Assembly (NCBI GenBank): GCA_001464055.1
Contig: LNET01000063.1
Span: forward strand, 1 to 64,000
Source of the DNA: Burkholderiales bacterium Ga0077543
Lineage (GTDB): Bacteria > Pseudomonadota > Gammaproteobacteria > Burkholderiales > Burkholderiaceae_C
DNA: 64,000 nt
Direction: 5' to 3'
The first letter of the stretch is position 1, and each line of letters opens with the position of its first letter. A program made the position numbers and the translations under genes. The notes under the pieces were generated by a model. The model had not been told where the DNA came from. It did not search any database and saw nothing but the letters and a program-made list of their open reading frames with translations. Shown piece by piece: positions 44,930-54,350 of the stretch.

Positions 44930-47464
44930 CTAACGCGGCGGGGTGGCGGACACTGCCGATGATGCCAAAGCCCGGCGCCGGCTCCGGCGCGGCTTGGCCA
45001 CAGGGGCTGCCAGGGCCGCCTCGGCGTCGGCCAGCAGGCGGTCCAGCCGGTCCTTCAGCTTCTCTGTCGTCAGCTGTTCGCGCAGGCGTTCCACCATCAG
45101 CGGCAGACTGAAGGGGCTGGGGGCGTGCAGGGTGACCAGGTCCAGCGGCAGCGCGGCCAGGCACTGCAAGGTCTGGCCCAGGCGTTGCAGGTCGAGTTCC
45201 TGCGAAAGCACCTCGCTTTCGGCCTGGCCCAGCAGACGGTTGCCGCTGTCGTACTTGCGGAAGACCTCGAAGAACAGGCTGGAGGACGCCTGCAGCTGGC
45301 GCATGCTTTTGGGCGCACCCGGGTAGCCGCTGAACACCAGCCCGGCCACCCGCGCGATCTCGCGAAAGCGCCGCTGCGCCAGCTCACCGGAATTCAGGCT
45401 GGCCATCACGTCGGCGAGCAGGTTGCTGGTCTGGAACAGCGCGCCCTGCGTGACTGCGCTGAGCGCCGGTGGCTTGGCCGCCAGGATCTCCAGCCCGTAG
45501 TCGTTGACGCTCAGCGAAAAGCTGTTGGGCTCGGCCTGCGCCAGCCGCCAGGCCAGCAGCTGCGCCAGGCCGATGTGCACGTTGCGCCCGGCGAAGGGGT
45601 AGATGAACAGGTGATGGCCTTCGCGCGACTCGAAGCGTTCAACCAGCAGCCGGCCCAGCCGCGGCAGCTGCGACAGCTGCGCCTGTGCTGCCAGCATGGG
45701 CTGCGCGGCCTGCATCTCTGGACCTTCGAACAGGCCGCCGGCGGCGGTGTCCAGCAGCACCTGCACGGCTTGGCCCATTTCGCTGGACAGCGGCATCTTG
45801 CTGCCAGCCCAGCTGGGCACCACGCCCTTGGCTTTGGTGGCGCGCTTCACGTAGGCCACCATGTCCTGCGTGCGCACGAACTCCAGCAGCCGGCCGGCAA
45901 AGACGAAGCAGTCGCCGGCCTTCAGCCGGCCGATGAAGCCTTCCTCGATCGTGCCCAGCGAACCGCCGCCACCACCGGCCTGGCTCCACCACTTCACCTG
46001 CATCGCGGCGTCGCTGACGATGGTGCCCACGCTCATGCGGTGGCGCCTGGCGATGCCGCGGTCGGGCACGCGCCAGAAGCCGTCGACCTGTTGCACGCGG
46101 TGGTACTCGGGGTAGGCGTGCAGGCTGTCGCCACCCCGTTCGACGAAGGCCAGGGCCCAGTCGAACTCCTCGCGCGACAGCGCCGCGTAGGAAGGCGCAT
46201 GGCGCACCTCGTCGAACAAGGCATCGGCTGCGAAGCCGCCACCGAGTGCCACCGTCACCAGGTGCTGCACCAGCACGTCCAGCGGCTTGTCGGGCGCAAA
46301 ACGCGGCTCGACCTTGCCCGCCAGCGCGGCACCCCGTGCAGCGGCGGCTTCCACCAGTTCCAGCGTGTTGGTGGGCACCAGGGTCACGCGGCTGGGCCGG
46401 CCGGGCGCATGGCCGCTGCGACCGGCGCGTTGCAGCAGCCGCGCCACGCCCTTGGCACTGCCGATCTGCAGCACACGCTCCACCGGCAGGAAGTCCACGC
46501 CCAGGTCCAGCGACGACGTGGCCACCACCGCCTTCAGCCGGCCTTCCTTCAGGCCCAGTTCCACCCATTCGCGCGCACTTTTTTCGATGCTGCCGTGGTG
46601 CAGCGCCACCAGCCCTGCCCAGTCGGGCCGCGCGGTCAGCAGCAGCTGATACCAGATCTCGGCCTGGCTGCGGGTGTTGGTGAAGACCAGGGTGGTGCCG
46701 CCTTGGGCCGATGTGCGCTCGATCTCGTCGACGACCGGCTGCTGCATCTGCGCCCCCAGGTGCCCGCCCCAGCTGAAGCGGCCGGGGTCGGCGGGCAGCA
46801 GGGTGTCGATGACCAGGTTCTTCGGTGTCCTGCCCTGCACCAGCCGGGCCGGGCCGGGGCCGACCAGGGCCCGCATCGCGTCGCCCAGATTGCCGAGGGT
46901 CGCGCTCAGGCCCCAGACGGCCAGGGCCGGGTTGAAGTGGCGCAGCCGGGCGATGGCCAACTGGATCTGCACGCCGCGCTTGTTGCCGATGGCTTCGTGC
47001 CATTCGTCGACGATGACGGTGTGCACGCCGGCCAGTTCCTGCGGCGCGTTGTCGCGGGTGAGCATCAGCGTCAGCGACTCGGGCGTGGTCACCAGCGCGC
47101 TGGGCCAGCGGCGATCTTGCCGGGCGCGTTCGGAAGCCGGTGTGTCGCCGGTGCGCATGCCCACGGTCCAGCCGGGCTGCAGTTCGGCCAGGGGCTGCTG
47201 CAAGGCGCGGGTGGTGTCGGCGGCCAGCGCGCGCATCGGCGTCAGCCACAGCACCTGCAGGCCGGTGCTGGCCGCAGGGCCAGGCCGGCCGCGCAGCAGC
47301 GCGCCCATCCACACCGCGAAGGTCTTGCCGCTGCCGGTGGTGGCATGCAGCAGGCCGCTTTCGCCAGCCTGCATCGCGGCCCAGCATTCACGCTGGAAAT
47401 CGAAAGGCTGCCAGCCACGCGCCGCGAACCAGGCGTCAACTTGGTGGTAGTTCAGCTTCGGCAC
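44930..47464 (-). CDS. ligase-associated-type DEXH box DNA helicase (Lhr-core family)
   Basis: An 844-aa SF2 helicase from a GTG start. Motif I is [15 protein letters not shown], motif II is VDEWHEA, motif III is [10 protein letters not shown], and the helicase C part contains [14 protein letters not shown] with [18 protein letters not shown] winged-helix and Lhr-type C-terminal domain completes the protein, and the tail is Arg-rich ([10 protein letters not shown]). The family normally travels with an ATP-dependent DNA ligase, a nuclease and a phosphoesterase as a DNA-repair set. None of those is adjacent, only the SNase-like gene, which is coupled downstream. Confidence 0.9.
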   Translation of the reverse strand: MPKLNYHQVDAWFAARGWQPFDFQRECWAAMQAGESGLLHATTGSGKTFAVWMGALLRGRPGPAASTGLQVLWLTPMRALAADTTRALQQPLAELQPGWTVGMRTGDTPASERARQDRRWPSALVTTPESLTLMLTRDNAPQELAGVHTVIVDEWHEAIGNKRGVQIQLAIARLRHFNPALAVWGLSATLGNLGDAMRALVGPGPARLVQGRTPKNLVIDTLLPADPGRFSWGGHLGAQMQQPVVDEIERTSAQGGTTLVFTNTRSQAEIWYQLLLTARPDWAGLVALHHGSIEKSAREWVELGLKEGRLKAVVATSSLDLGVDFLPVERVLQIGSAKGVARLLQRAGRSGHAPGRPSRVTLVPTNTLELVEAAAARGAALAGKVEPRFAPDKPLDVLVQHLVTVALGGGFAADALFDEVRHAPSYAALSREEFDWALAFVERGGDSLHAYPEYHRVQQVDGFWRVPDRGIARRHRMSVGTIVSDAAMQVKWWSQAGGGGGSLGTIEEGFIGRLKAGDCFVFAGRLLEFVRTQDMVAYVKRATKAKGVVPSWAGSKMPLSSEMGQAVQVLLDTAAGGLFEGPEMQAAQPMLAAQAQLSQLPRLGRLLVERFESREGHHLFIYPFAGRNVHIGLAQLLAWRLAQAEPNSFSLSVNDYGLEILAAKPPALSAVTQGALFQTSNLLADVMASLNSGELAQRRFREIARVAGLVFSGYPGAPKSMRQLQASSSLFFEVFRKYDSGNRLLGQAESEVLSQELDLQRLGQTLQCLAALPLDLVTLHAPSPFSLPLMVERLREQLTTEKLKDRLDRLLADAEAALAAPVAKPRRSRRRALASSAVSATPPR

Positions 47465-47481
47465 AGCGTTCGCCCAGCCTG

Positions 47482-47533
47482 CCTATCCCAGCTTCCCGCC
47501 ACGGGGGGTAGCGAGCGCCAGCGAGCTTGGGGG
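47482..47533. repeat. interspersed intergenic repeat, copy 2, uninterrupted
   Basis: Read on the minus strand it runs GCCCCCAAGCTCGCTGGCG, CTCGCTACCCCCC, GTGGCGGGAAGCTGGG, ATAGG. It matches both ends of the 25503-25665 element but lacks the 111-bp hairpin insert. It fills most of the gap between the helicase and DUF429 genes. Confidence 0.75.
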
Positions 47534-47539
47534 CAACAT

Positions 47540-48364
47540 TCAGGCACTCGTGATCCAGCCTTCGATGGGGTCCATCGCCAGCGGCAGCCCGTAGCGCGGC
47601 TGCTGGCTGGCCCAGGCCGCCTGCACCAGGCACAGCGCGGCGTCGAGCCGGTCGCCGCTGGCGTCGTCGACCAGCGCCTCGCGCTGCGCGTGCGTGAGCT
47701 TCAGGCGCAGGCCCAGCCGGGTGCGGCCCTGCTCCAGCGCGTCGACGATGTCCTTGCGCGCAATCAGCCGGTCGGGTTCGGTGCTGTTCTTGTAGGAGCG
47801 GCGGGCAGCCAGTTCATGTGCCAGCAGACCAGGGTAGGCCTCGACCGCGATGCGGGTGGCGTCGCTTTCATGCAGTCCCGGCACGTGCAGGCCAGCCTTC
47901 AGCAGGCGCGAGAAGCCTTCGTAGTACATGAATCCCACTGGCACGTAGCGCGTCTGCAGCGGACTGGTGCTGCTGATGCCGGGCATGGCGCCGTCGGTGG
48001 CGCGGTGCACCAGACGCCGGCCCGCCGGGCGGCCGTTGCCCCAGGTGTCCACCAGCGCGCGGAAGTCCATGCGCGTGGCACAGCGGCGCAGCAGTTCCTG
48101 CACCACCGCTTCGGCACTGGCGCCCAGCGCCTGCGATTCGACGAACTCGCGCGGCAGGCCGAAGGGGAAGTCGAAGGCCCCCAGCCAGGGGCCGGGCTCG
48201 GCCAGCAGGGCCTCGAAACCGGCCAGAGTGGGCAGGGCGTCCAGCCGGTCCAGGCGCAGCAGGGTGCCGGCCAGATGGCCGCGCGCCACCGTGATGGGTT
48301 TCTTACTCGAAGGTGCGCAGGTGAAGTCGACGCCCAGCAGGGCCGTCGTGGAAGAAGCAGTCAT
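47540..48364 (-). CDS. DUF429 domain-containing protein
   Basis: A 274-aa protein starting LLGVDFTCAPSSKKPITVARG, with GAFDFPFGLPREFVES and a late DASGDRLDAALCLVQAAW. This is the DUF429 pattern: a predicted RNase H-like fold with the acidic residues at VDF, FDFPFG and DRLDA. The function is unknown. Its ATG overlaps the stop of the upstream EamA transporter (4 nt), and copy 2 of the interspersed repeat separates it from the helicase gene downstream. Confidence 0.8.
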   Translation of the reverse strand: MTASSTTALLGVDFTCAPSSKKPITVARGHLAGTLLRLDRLDALPTLAGFEALLAEPGPWLGAFDFPFGLPREFVESQALGASAEAVVQELLRRCATRMDFRALVDTWGNGRPAGRRLVHRATDGAMPGISSTSPLQTRYVPVGFMYYEGFSRLLKAGLHVPGLHESDATRIAVEAYPGLLAHELAARRSYKNSTEPDRLIARKDIVDALEQGRTRLGLRLKLTHAQREALVDDASGDRLDAALCLVQAAWASQQPRYGLPLAMDPIEGWITSA

Positions 48365-49248
48365 CCACCCATTGTGGCCAGCAGCGCAACCCCCGTGGCA
48401 ATGCAGGCTGCTCCGATCAGGCGCAGGCCGCGGTCGGCCTCGCCCAGCAGCCGCCCGCCCAGCGCAGCGGCGAACAGCATCGACATCTCGCGCGCCGGCG
48501 CCACGTGCGACAGCGGCGCCTGCTGCATCGCGTACAACACCATGATGTAGGCCAGCGGACTGATGGCCGCCACCACCAGCGCATGACGCCAGTGCGCGCG
48601 CAAGGCGGCGTGAAAACCGGGTACGTCGCGCCACAGCAGCGGCAGCATCATCGGCACGCGCAAGAGGTTGCACACGTAGTCGAAGATCACCGGGCCCATC
48701 AGCGCCACCTTGATGGCATAACCGTCGATCACGGTGTAGCAGGCGATCAGCGCGCCCGTCAGCAGGCCCCAGCGCAGACCGGCCAGCACGCGCAGGCGTT
48801 GCGCCGGGTCGTGGCTGTTTCGCCAGAGCGCCGGCCCGCCGGCGATGAAGAACACGCCGCCGCAGATCATCAACACCCCCAGCGCCGTGCCCCAGCCGCC
48901 GGGTTCGGCCAGCAGCAGCACCGCGCCGAGTGCCGACAGCAGCGGCGCGCTGCCCCGCGCCACCGGGTAGACCACGGTCAGGTCGGCGGCGCGGTAGCCG
49001 GCCAGCAGCGCGTGGTAGTACAGCAGGTGGACGAAGGCACTGGCCACCACCAGGGCCCATTGCAGCGCCGTCCAGCGCGGCACTTCTTCCCAGCCGAACC
49101 ACAGGCCGGCGGGCAGCCACAACACACACACCATCAGTGCCGACGACAAGGCAAAGTGGTGGTTGCCACCGGCATGCTTGGCCGCGATGTTCCACAGCGC
49201 GTGCAGGAAGGCAGCAGCGACGACGAGTGCCAGCGCGGACAAAGGCAT
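48361..49248 (-). CDS. EamA/DMT family transporter
   Basis: A 295-aa inner-membrane protein with about ten hydrophobic helices (LALVVAAAFLHALWNIAAKHA; SALGAVLLLAEPGGWGTALG; VVAAISPLAYIMVLYAMQQAP). The short motif HALWN at the first helix and a YPVARG segment after the third mark a DMT subgroup of unknown substrate. It is divergent from the asparaginase gene with 43 bp between starts and coupled to DUF429 on its own strand. Confidence 0.88.
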   Translation of the reverse strand: MPLSALALVVAAAFLHALWNIAAKHAGGNHHFALSSALMVCVLWLPAGLWFGWEEVPRWTALQWALVVASAFVHLLYYHALLAGYRAADLTVVYPVARGSAPLLSALGAVLLLAEPGGWGTALGVLMICGGVFFIAGGPALWRNSHDPAQRLRVLAGLRWGLLTGALIACYTVIDGYAIKVALMGPVIFDYVCNLLRVPMMLPLLWRDVPGFHAALRAHWRHALVVAAISPLAYIMVLYAMQQAPLSHVAPAREMSMLFAAALGGRLLGEADRGLRLIGAACIATGVALLATMGG

Positions 49249-49291
49249 CGACCGATTTCACCCCGAAAACGACCGGGCTACAGTCGCGCGC

Positions 49292-50347
49292 ATGACAAAC
49301 AATCCCATCCTCGTCGAAGTGCTGCGCGGCAGCGCCGTGGAAAGCCTGCACCGCGGCGCCCTGGCCGTGGTCGACGCCAGCGGTGCCCTGCACACCGCGC
49401 TGGGCGACATCGAACGGCCCATCTTCCCGCGCAGCGCGGTCAAGCTGCTGCAGGCGCTGCCGCTGGTGGAAAGCGGCGCGGCCGAGCGCTTCGGCCTGAA
49501 CGACGCGGAACTGGCGCTGGCCTGTGCTTCCCACGGCGGCGAGGCCCAGCACGCGCGCACGGCAGCCAGCATGCTGGCCAAGGCCGGGGTCGACGTGCGG
49601 GCACTGGAATGCGGCGCGCACTGGCCCTACTACGACGGCGCCATCAAGGCCATGGCCGCGGCCGGCGACACGCCTTCGGCGCTGCACAACAACTGCTCGG
49701 GCAAACATGCCGGCTTCGTCTGCCTGGGCTGCCTGATGGCCGACGACCAGGACCGGCGTGCATTCCTGTCGGGCTACGTCAGGCCCGAGCATCCGGTGAT
49801 GCGCGAGGTGACGGCCTCCTTGCAGTCCACCACCGGCTGGAACCTGGCCGCCACGCCCGTGGGCACCGACGGCTGCAGCATTCCCACCTTTGCCATTCCG
49901 CTGCGCCACCTGGCCCTGGCCTTCGCCCGCGCCGGCACAGGCACCGGCCTGCGCCCGGGCCAGGCCAAGGCAGCGAAGCGGCTGCGCGAAGCGGTGGCCC
50001 GCGCCCCCGACATGGTGGCCGGCACGGGCCGCTTCGACAGCAGGGTGATGGCGCACTTCGGTGAACGTGTGTTCTGCAAAGTGGGTGCCGAAGGCGTCTA
50101 TTGCGCCGCCCTGCCCGAGCTGGGGCTGGGCCTGGCCGTCAAGATGGACGACGGCAACACCGCACGCGCCTGCGAAGTGGTGATGGCGGGCCTGATCGAG
50201 GCCCTGCTGCCGCTGGACCAGCCCGACAGCGCGTTCATGGCGAACTTCAGCGGCCCGACGCTGAAGAACTGGAACGGCATCGAAGTGGGCCGCCTTAAGG
50301 CTGCGCAGGCGCTTCGTGCCCTGAAAACGAACGCACCGCAGGCCTGA
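49292..50347 (+). CDS. class 3 (ReAV-type) L-asparaginase
   Basis: A 351-aa enzyme of the Rhizobium etli ReAV class, unrelated in fold to EcAII. The hallmark residues are visible: the Ser-x-x-Lys pair in [12 protein letters not shown], the second Ser in CASHGGE, the zinc-site Cys and Lys in [10 protein letters not shown], and the second Cys in [10 protein letters not shown]. Length and motif order match the class, which resembles class A beta-lactamases and glutaminases in fold. It would release aspartate and ammonia from asparagine in the cytoplasm. It stands alone before lipB. Confidence 0.88.
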   Translation: MTNNPILVEVLRGSAVESLHRGALAVVDASGALHTALGDIERPIFPRSAVKLLQALPLVESGAAERFGLNDAELALACASHGGEAQHARTAASMLAKAGVDVRALECGAHWPYYDGAIKAMAAAGDTPSALHNNCSGKHAGFVCLGCLMADDQDRRAFLSGYVRPEHPVMREVTASLQSTTGWNLAATPVGTDGCSIPTFAIPLRHLALAFARAGTGTGLRPGQAKAAKRLREAVARAPDMVAGTGRFDSRVMAHFGERVFCKVGAEGVYCAALPELGLGLAVKMDDGNTARACEVVMAGLIEALLPLDQPDSAFMANFSGPTLKNWNGIEVGRLKAAQALRALKTNAPQA

Positions 50348-50406
50348 GCCGGGGCCGCTCCCGGCCGCATGCCGTCTCAGACGGACCCCGTAGACTGTCC
50401 GACCCC

Positions 50407-51066
50407 ATGCGCATCCTCTCCCTGGGCCGTCAGCCCTACACCACGACCGAGCCTGCGATGCGCGCGTTCACGGCCGCGCGCAGCACCGACACCGCAGACG
50501 AACTCTGGCTCGTCGAACACGACCCGGTCTTCACCCAGGGCCTGGCCGGACGCGACGGCCATGTGCTGGCGGCTGGCGACATTCCCGTGGTGCGCACCGA
50601 CCGGGGCGGCCAGGTCACGTACCACGGCCCGGGGCAGGTGGTGGCCTATCCGCTGGTCGACCTGCGGCGCCGCGGCTACTACGTCAAGGAATACGTGTTC
50701 CGCATCGAACAGGCGGTGCTGGACACCCTGGCTCACTTCGGGGTCACCGGCCACCGCGTGCGTGGCGCGCCAGGCATCTACGTGCGGCTGGACGACCCCT
50801 TCGGCCACGGCGTGCTGAAGGTCGACGGCACCGACCCGTTCAGGGGGCTGGGCAAGATTGCCGCACTCGGCATCAAGGTCAGCAACCACCGAACCTATCA
50901 CGGCGTGGCGCTGAACGTGGCCATGGACCTGGGACCCTTCACGCGCATCGACCCCTGTGGCTACGCGGGTCTGAAGACCGTCGATTTCCGGTCCCTGGGC
51001 CTGGCCGTGCCCATGGCCGATGCCGCCACCCGTCTGGCGCTGGCGCTGCAAAGCCGTCTGGACTGA
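50407..51066 (+). CDS. lipB: octanoyl-[ACP]:protein octanoyltransferase
   Basis: A 219-aa enzyme that moves octanoate from acyl carrier protein to lipoyl domains. It has [22 protein letters not shown], the catalytic Lys region [18 protein letters not shown] and the acyl-acceptor Cys in RIDPCGYAG. The standard partner lipA follows 80 bp downstream on the same strand. No DUF493 (YbeD) gene precedes it, unlike many relatives. Confidence 0.95.
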   Translation: MRILSLGRQPYTTTEPAMRAFTAARSTDTADELWLVEHDPVFTQGLAGRDGHVLAAGDIPVVRTDRGGQVTYHGPGQVVAYPLVDLRRRGYYVKEYVFRIEQAVLDTLAHFGVTGHRVRGAPGIYVRLDDPFGHGVLKVDGTDPFRGLGKIAALGIKVSNHRTYHGVALNVAMDLGPFTRIDPCGYAGLKTVDFRSLGLAVPMADAATRLALALQSRLD

Positions 51067-51146
51067 CCCGGGGACTGGCGCCGCCAGCGATGCGGATCGG
51101 GGGTAGGTCGGTAAACTCGGGGTTTGCCCTGAACGAGGCTCCCCGC

Positions 51147-52142
51147 ATGAGCAGCCAGCCCACCGCCCCCGCCTACGACGCCACCGCGAAACAGAAGTCG
51201 CAGGCGAAGACGGCGCGCATCCCGATCAAGATCGTGCCGGCCGAAGCCGGGGCCGTGCTGAAGAAGCCGGAGTGGATCCGTGTCAAGGCCGGATCGCCCT
51301 CCACGCGCTTCTACGAGATCAAGCAGATCCTGCGCGAACACAAGCTGCACACGGTGTGCGAGGAAGCCAGCTGCCCGAACATCGGTGAATGTTTCGGCAA
51401 GGGCACCGCCACCTTCATGATCATGGGCGACAAGTGCACGCGCCGCTGCCCCTTCTGCGACGTGGGCCACGGCCGGCCCGACCCGCTGGACACGGACGAG
51501 CCGCTGAACCTGGCCAAGACGATCGCGGCGCTGAAGCTGAAGTACGTGGTCATCACCAGCGTCGACCGCGACGACCTGCGCGACGGCGGCGCCGGCCACT
51601 TCGTCGACTGCATCCGCAAGACGCGCGAGCTGAGCCCGGCCACGCAGATCGAGGTGCTGGTGCCCGACTTCCGCGGCCGCGACGACCGCGCCCTGTCCAT
51701 CCTGCGCGAAGCGCCGCCCGACGTGATGAACCACAACCTGGAAACCATTCCGCGGCTGTACAAGGAAGCGCGGCCGGGTTCGGACTACGCCTTCAGCCTG
51801 AACCTGCTGAAGAAGTTCAAGCAGCAGGTGCCGGGCGTGCCCACCAAGAGCGGCATCATGGTCGGCCTGGGCGAGACCGACGACGAGATCCTGCAGACCA
51901 TGCGCGACATGCGCGCGCACGACATCGACATGCTCACCATCGGCCAGTACCTGGCGCCCAGCGGCCATCACCTGCCGGTGCGCCGCTACGTGCACCCCGA
52001 CACCTTCAAGATGTTCGAACGCGAAGCCCAGGCCATGGGCTTCAGCCACGCCGCGGTGGGTGCGATGGTGCGCAGCAGCTACCACGCCGACCAGCAGGCC
52101 CATGCCGCGGGCGTGGGTATGGCAGAGCAGAAGATAACGTGA
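51147..52142 (+). CDS. lipA: lipoyl synthase
   Basis: A 331-aa radical SAM enzyme that inserts two sulfurs into octanoyl groups. The auxiliary cluster motif is [12 protein letters not shown], the radical SAM motif is [13 protein letters not shown], and the C-terminal substrate region reads [14 protein letters not shown] with the conserved RSSY. The start ATG has GAGG at good spacing. The last codons (MAEQKIT) and the stop lie within the first unit of the hexamer repeats that open the accessory module. Confidence 0.96.
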   Translation: MSSQPTAPAYDATAKQKSQAKTARIPIKIVPAEAGAVLKKPEWIRVKAGSPSTRFYEIKQILREHKLHTVCEEASCPNIGECFGKGTATFMIMGDKCTRRCPFCDVGHGRPDPLDTDEPLNLAKTIAALKLKYVVITSVDRDDLRDGGAGHFVDCIRKTRELSPATQIEVLVPDFRGRDDRALSILREAPPDVMNHNLETIPRLYKEARPGSDYAFSLNLLKKFKQQVPGVPTKSGIMVGLGETDDEILQTMRDMRAHDIDMLTIGQYLAPSGHHLPVRRYVHPDTFKMFEREAQAMGFSHAAVGAMVRSSYHADQQAHAAGVGMAEQKIT

Positions 52143-52194
52143 AAATCCAGAAGTAGACGCGAAAAGTCAGAAGAGAAGTCGAGCCTTTCAGAGG
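52121..52194 (+). repeat. CAGAAG iterons at exact 20-bp period, possible transposon-end sites
   Basis: CAGAAG occurs at 52128, 52148 and 52168, exactly 20 bp apart, with a CAGAGG variant at 52189. Units two and three also share the preceding bases (GAAAATC/GAAAAGT). The array begins in the last lipA codons and ends just before the next gene. Repeated 19-22 bp sites are typical of Tn7 and Tn5053/Tn402 ends, whose terminal repeats include a TTTTCAGAAG core. That match is from memory. Confidence 0.5.
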
Positions 52195-52196
52195 TA

Positions 52197-53945
52197 ATGT
52201 CTCTAGGCAGCCGACCCCTCCCCGATTTCAGGATCGCTGTCTTTCCACCCGGCACGGCTACATTGCGAGTCGATTGGTTCGGTTCGATCAGCTTTCCTGA
52301 CCGGTCTACCCGAAGCACGCAGCCTTCTGTTCGTGTCTACTTCTCCGAGGTCGCCGATCCTGAGGCAGGGGTCGATTCCACGCAGCCGGCCCCAGTTGCT
52401 GGCCCCGTTCGAAGGCTTGCACGGCACGTTTCGATTGGCACCACCATGCTTTTGCGCATCGGTGATCTCTGGCGGAACCAAGTTCTGGTCGCCAAGCCCG
52501 TATACGAACTCGAAGAGTTCCGGCACGTGCAGATCGACCGCGACACAGTACAGGTCGTCAAGGCTGGCTCCAGCTTCGACGACGGCAGTTTCCTTCTGCC
52601 ACGCTCCGAACATCCGGGTCACATGGCCAACACGCACTCGTACTGCGTCAAGGTCGCGCTCGACGATGGCCGGCTGCTGGTCATTCCAGCCATGGAACTC
52701 ATCAGGTTCTACTTCGGTTCTTCGAGCAGTCTGCTCGCCACGCTATTCACCACCGGCCTCGATAAGGCGGCGCTGTTTACCTCGGCGCACCTTGAGACGC
52801 GGCCAGGGCTTGCGACCCTTCAACTCGCCCAAGGCATACCTCGCGCCAGCGCGCACGACGTGGCACGCATCGCCTTCGACGACATCGCATGGCGCGCAGC
52901 CGTGTTGATCTCCAGGTCCTGCCTCAGGGCTTCGGTTCGTGGCTCCGAAATCTTTCCGCAGGGCGTGTTTCCCTTCCAAGGGAACACGACGCTGCAGGTC
53001 AAGGGAAAATGGCTGTCGCGCGCAGGTCAACCTCGACAAACGTTTCTTGTCTATGAGATGAGGTCCTGCTCGTTCGCCTTTCCGTACAGCGTCCTCTCAT
53101 ACCGGGTTGCCGGCGGACAGGCCAGTGACACCACCCGAAAGGGCGCAGCCGACGCGACAGACACCAAGCGCAGAGCAGCATCTCGCACCTCCAAACCTCG
53201 GGCGCCCAGCCTGAACGAACACGATGCCTCAAGGCACCTGGCGGCCGACACGGCCTACCTTCCTCAGGTTCCGCGATTCCCTGACCTCACACGCAAGCTG
53301 ACCTTCGGCGACGAGACGGTTGAACAGGAACTGCCACTGGCCGCAGCGGGTACGCCGACTCCCGCCATTGAATCGATGGCCGTCGGAGAAGCCGGATCGA
53401 ATGAGCGCATTCGATCTGTCACGCTGGCCGAGTCCCCAAAGTGGGAGCATGGGCACGCTGCTCCGCAGTACCTCGCGCCGCTCCTCGCCGCACTGGATCG
53501 GTTCGCAGGAGACGTGAAGCTCCTTACGGCAAGCGATCAGGACGGCTGGACTATCCCCGTCAACATGAGTGCTGACGTAGATGGTGTGATCGATGAAGCG
53601 CTGCTGGAGGAGGGGGTCGCACGAAGACTGTGCACCTTCCGCGTGACAGCCGGCATTGCCGATGGGGTGCTGCTGGCGCTTGGCAATGCGCAGGCGCTCT
53701 ACCTGATAGTGCCCATCGACCCAGGTACCGAGATCGTTGACGCATCGCTATATATGCAGAGCGTCATCGATGCAGCGAAGGCGCAGCAGGCGTCGCAGCC
53801 CATGTGTAAGCCTGCCCCGACGGAAGAGCAGTCGCCACCAACTTCAGACGCGCTCGCGGCTTGGCTGGCGCAGTGGGCGCGTGAGGCGCCTGCTGACCTG
53901 AGGCGCTTCGGCCTGCCGCTCGACGGCGACAACGCGGGCGGCTAA
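52197..53945 (+). CDS. uncharacterised protein with TnsE-like patches
   Basis: A 582-aa soluble protein from the ATG at 52197; codon choice is less GC-biased than in neighbouring housekeeping genes. I recognise no complete domain. Two patches resemble Tn7 TnsE in order and spacing: IPAMELIRFYFGSSSSLLAT (about 163-182), where TnsE has a P-x-LELAR-x-LF segment, and LQVKGKW with FLVYEMRSC (about 266-291), like the TnsE LHVKG...YLVEEI segment. A low-complexity linker (about 300-345) joins a C-terminal domain. TnsE directs Tn7 to replication structures via the sliding clamp and DNA 3' ends. It converges with the HTH gene, 13 bp apart. The assignment is tentative. Confidence 0.5.
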   Translation: MSLGSRPLPDFRIAVFPPGTATLRVDWFGSISFPDRSTRSTQPSVRVYFSEVADPEAGVDSTQPAPVAGPVRRLARHVSIGTTMLLRIGDLWRNQVLVAKPVYELEEFRHVQIDRDTVQVVKAGSSFDDGSFLLPRSEHPGHMANTHSYCVKVALDDGRLLVIPAMELIRFYFGSSSSLLATLFTTGLDKAALFTSAHLETRPGLATLQLAQGIPRASAHDVARIAFDDIAWRAAVLISRSCLRASVRGSEIFPQGVFPFQGNTTLQVKGKWLSRAGQPRQTFLVYEMRSCSFAFPYSVLSYRVAGGQASDTTRKGAADATDTKRRAASRTSKPRAPSLNEHDASRHLAADTAYLPQVPRFPDLTRKLTFGDETVEQELPLAAAGTPTPAIESMAVGEAGSNERIRSVTLAESPKWEHGHAAPQYLAPLLAALDRFAGDVKLLTASDQDGWTIPVNMSADVDGVIDEALLEEGVARRLCTFRVTAGIADGVLLALGNAQALYLIVPIDPGTEIVDASLYMQSVIDAAKAQQASQPMCKPAPTEEQSPPTSDALAAWLAQWAREAPADLRRFGLPLDGDNAGG

Positions 53946-53958
53946 CCGTAGGTCCTGC

Positions 53959-54330
53959 TCAGGCGGCCTGGGCGTCCTTGACCTGTGCTTGCCGAATGAC
54001 CGGAGCGAGCGCATTGATGGTGATCGCCAGCAGGCCAATGCCTGCTTCGGTGCCGTCCCAGGCATTGCACAGTGCGCGCAGGATTCTCGGGTCGCTGGTC
54101 ACCCGTTCGCCGCCGTCATTTATGCCATTACATGCATAAACCAAGAACTTCCGCACGTCCGGCGTCAACGACTTGATCCGCCCCGTCAAGAATTTCGAGA
54201 TCGTGTACTGGGCCACGCCAGACAAGCGGGATAGTCCAACCTCGCTGTTGCCTTTGACCGCAAGATAGGTCCGCAATTGGTTGCGAGCCAGGAGCACTTC
54301 TGTCGACACCGGATTTGCTATTCTAGGCAT
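53959..54330 (-). CDS. small helix-turn-helix regulator of the accessory module
   Basis: A 123-aa protein. A lambda-repressor-like helix-turn-helix is visible around residues 31-54 (VGLSRLSGVAQYTISKFLTGR), followed by an alpha-helical tail (FLVYACNGINDGG, GIGLLAITINALAPVI) that may dimerise. Its start is 20 bp from the divergent sce7726-type gene, and an inverted repeat lies between the two starts. A local repressor of the nuclease-like gene, and of itself, is the natural reading. Confidence 0.7.
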   Translation of the reverse strand: MPRIANPVSTEVLLARNQLRTYLAVKGNSEVGLSRLSGVAQYTISKFLTGRIKSLTPDVRKFLVYACNGINDGGERVTSDPRILRALCNAWDGTEAGIGLLAITINALAPVIRQAQVKDAQAA

Positions 54331-54345
54331 ATCGGCATACGATAT
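54329..54345. promoter_or_regulatory. inverted repeat between divergent HTH and sce7726 starts
   Basis: ATATCG, spacer GCATA, CGATAT: perfect 6+6 arms overlapping the HTH start codon by two bases and ending five bases before the ATG of the nuclease-like gene. The gap of 20 bp leaves little room for separate promoters and Shine-Dalgarno sites, so both transcripts may be near-leaderless. It is the likely operator for the HTH protein. Confidence 0.6.
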
Positions 54346-54350
54346 CAGTC

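Noticed and set aside
44930-47464. Full-length Lhr helicase
   Set aside because: At 844 aa it has the Lhr core but not the long C-terminal extension of about 1500-aa Lhr proteins; it fits the ligase-associated DEXH subgroup.
52121-52194. CRISPR-like array behind lipA
   Set aside because: Only a hexamer core with partial flanks repeats at 20 bp; there are no long identical repeats, no unique spacers of normal size and no cas genes.
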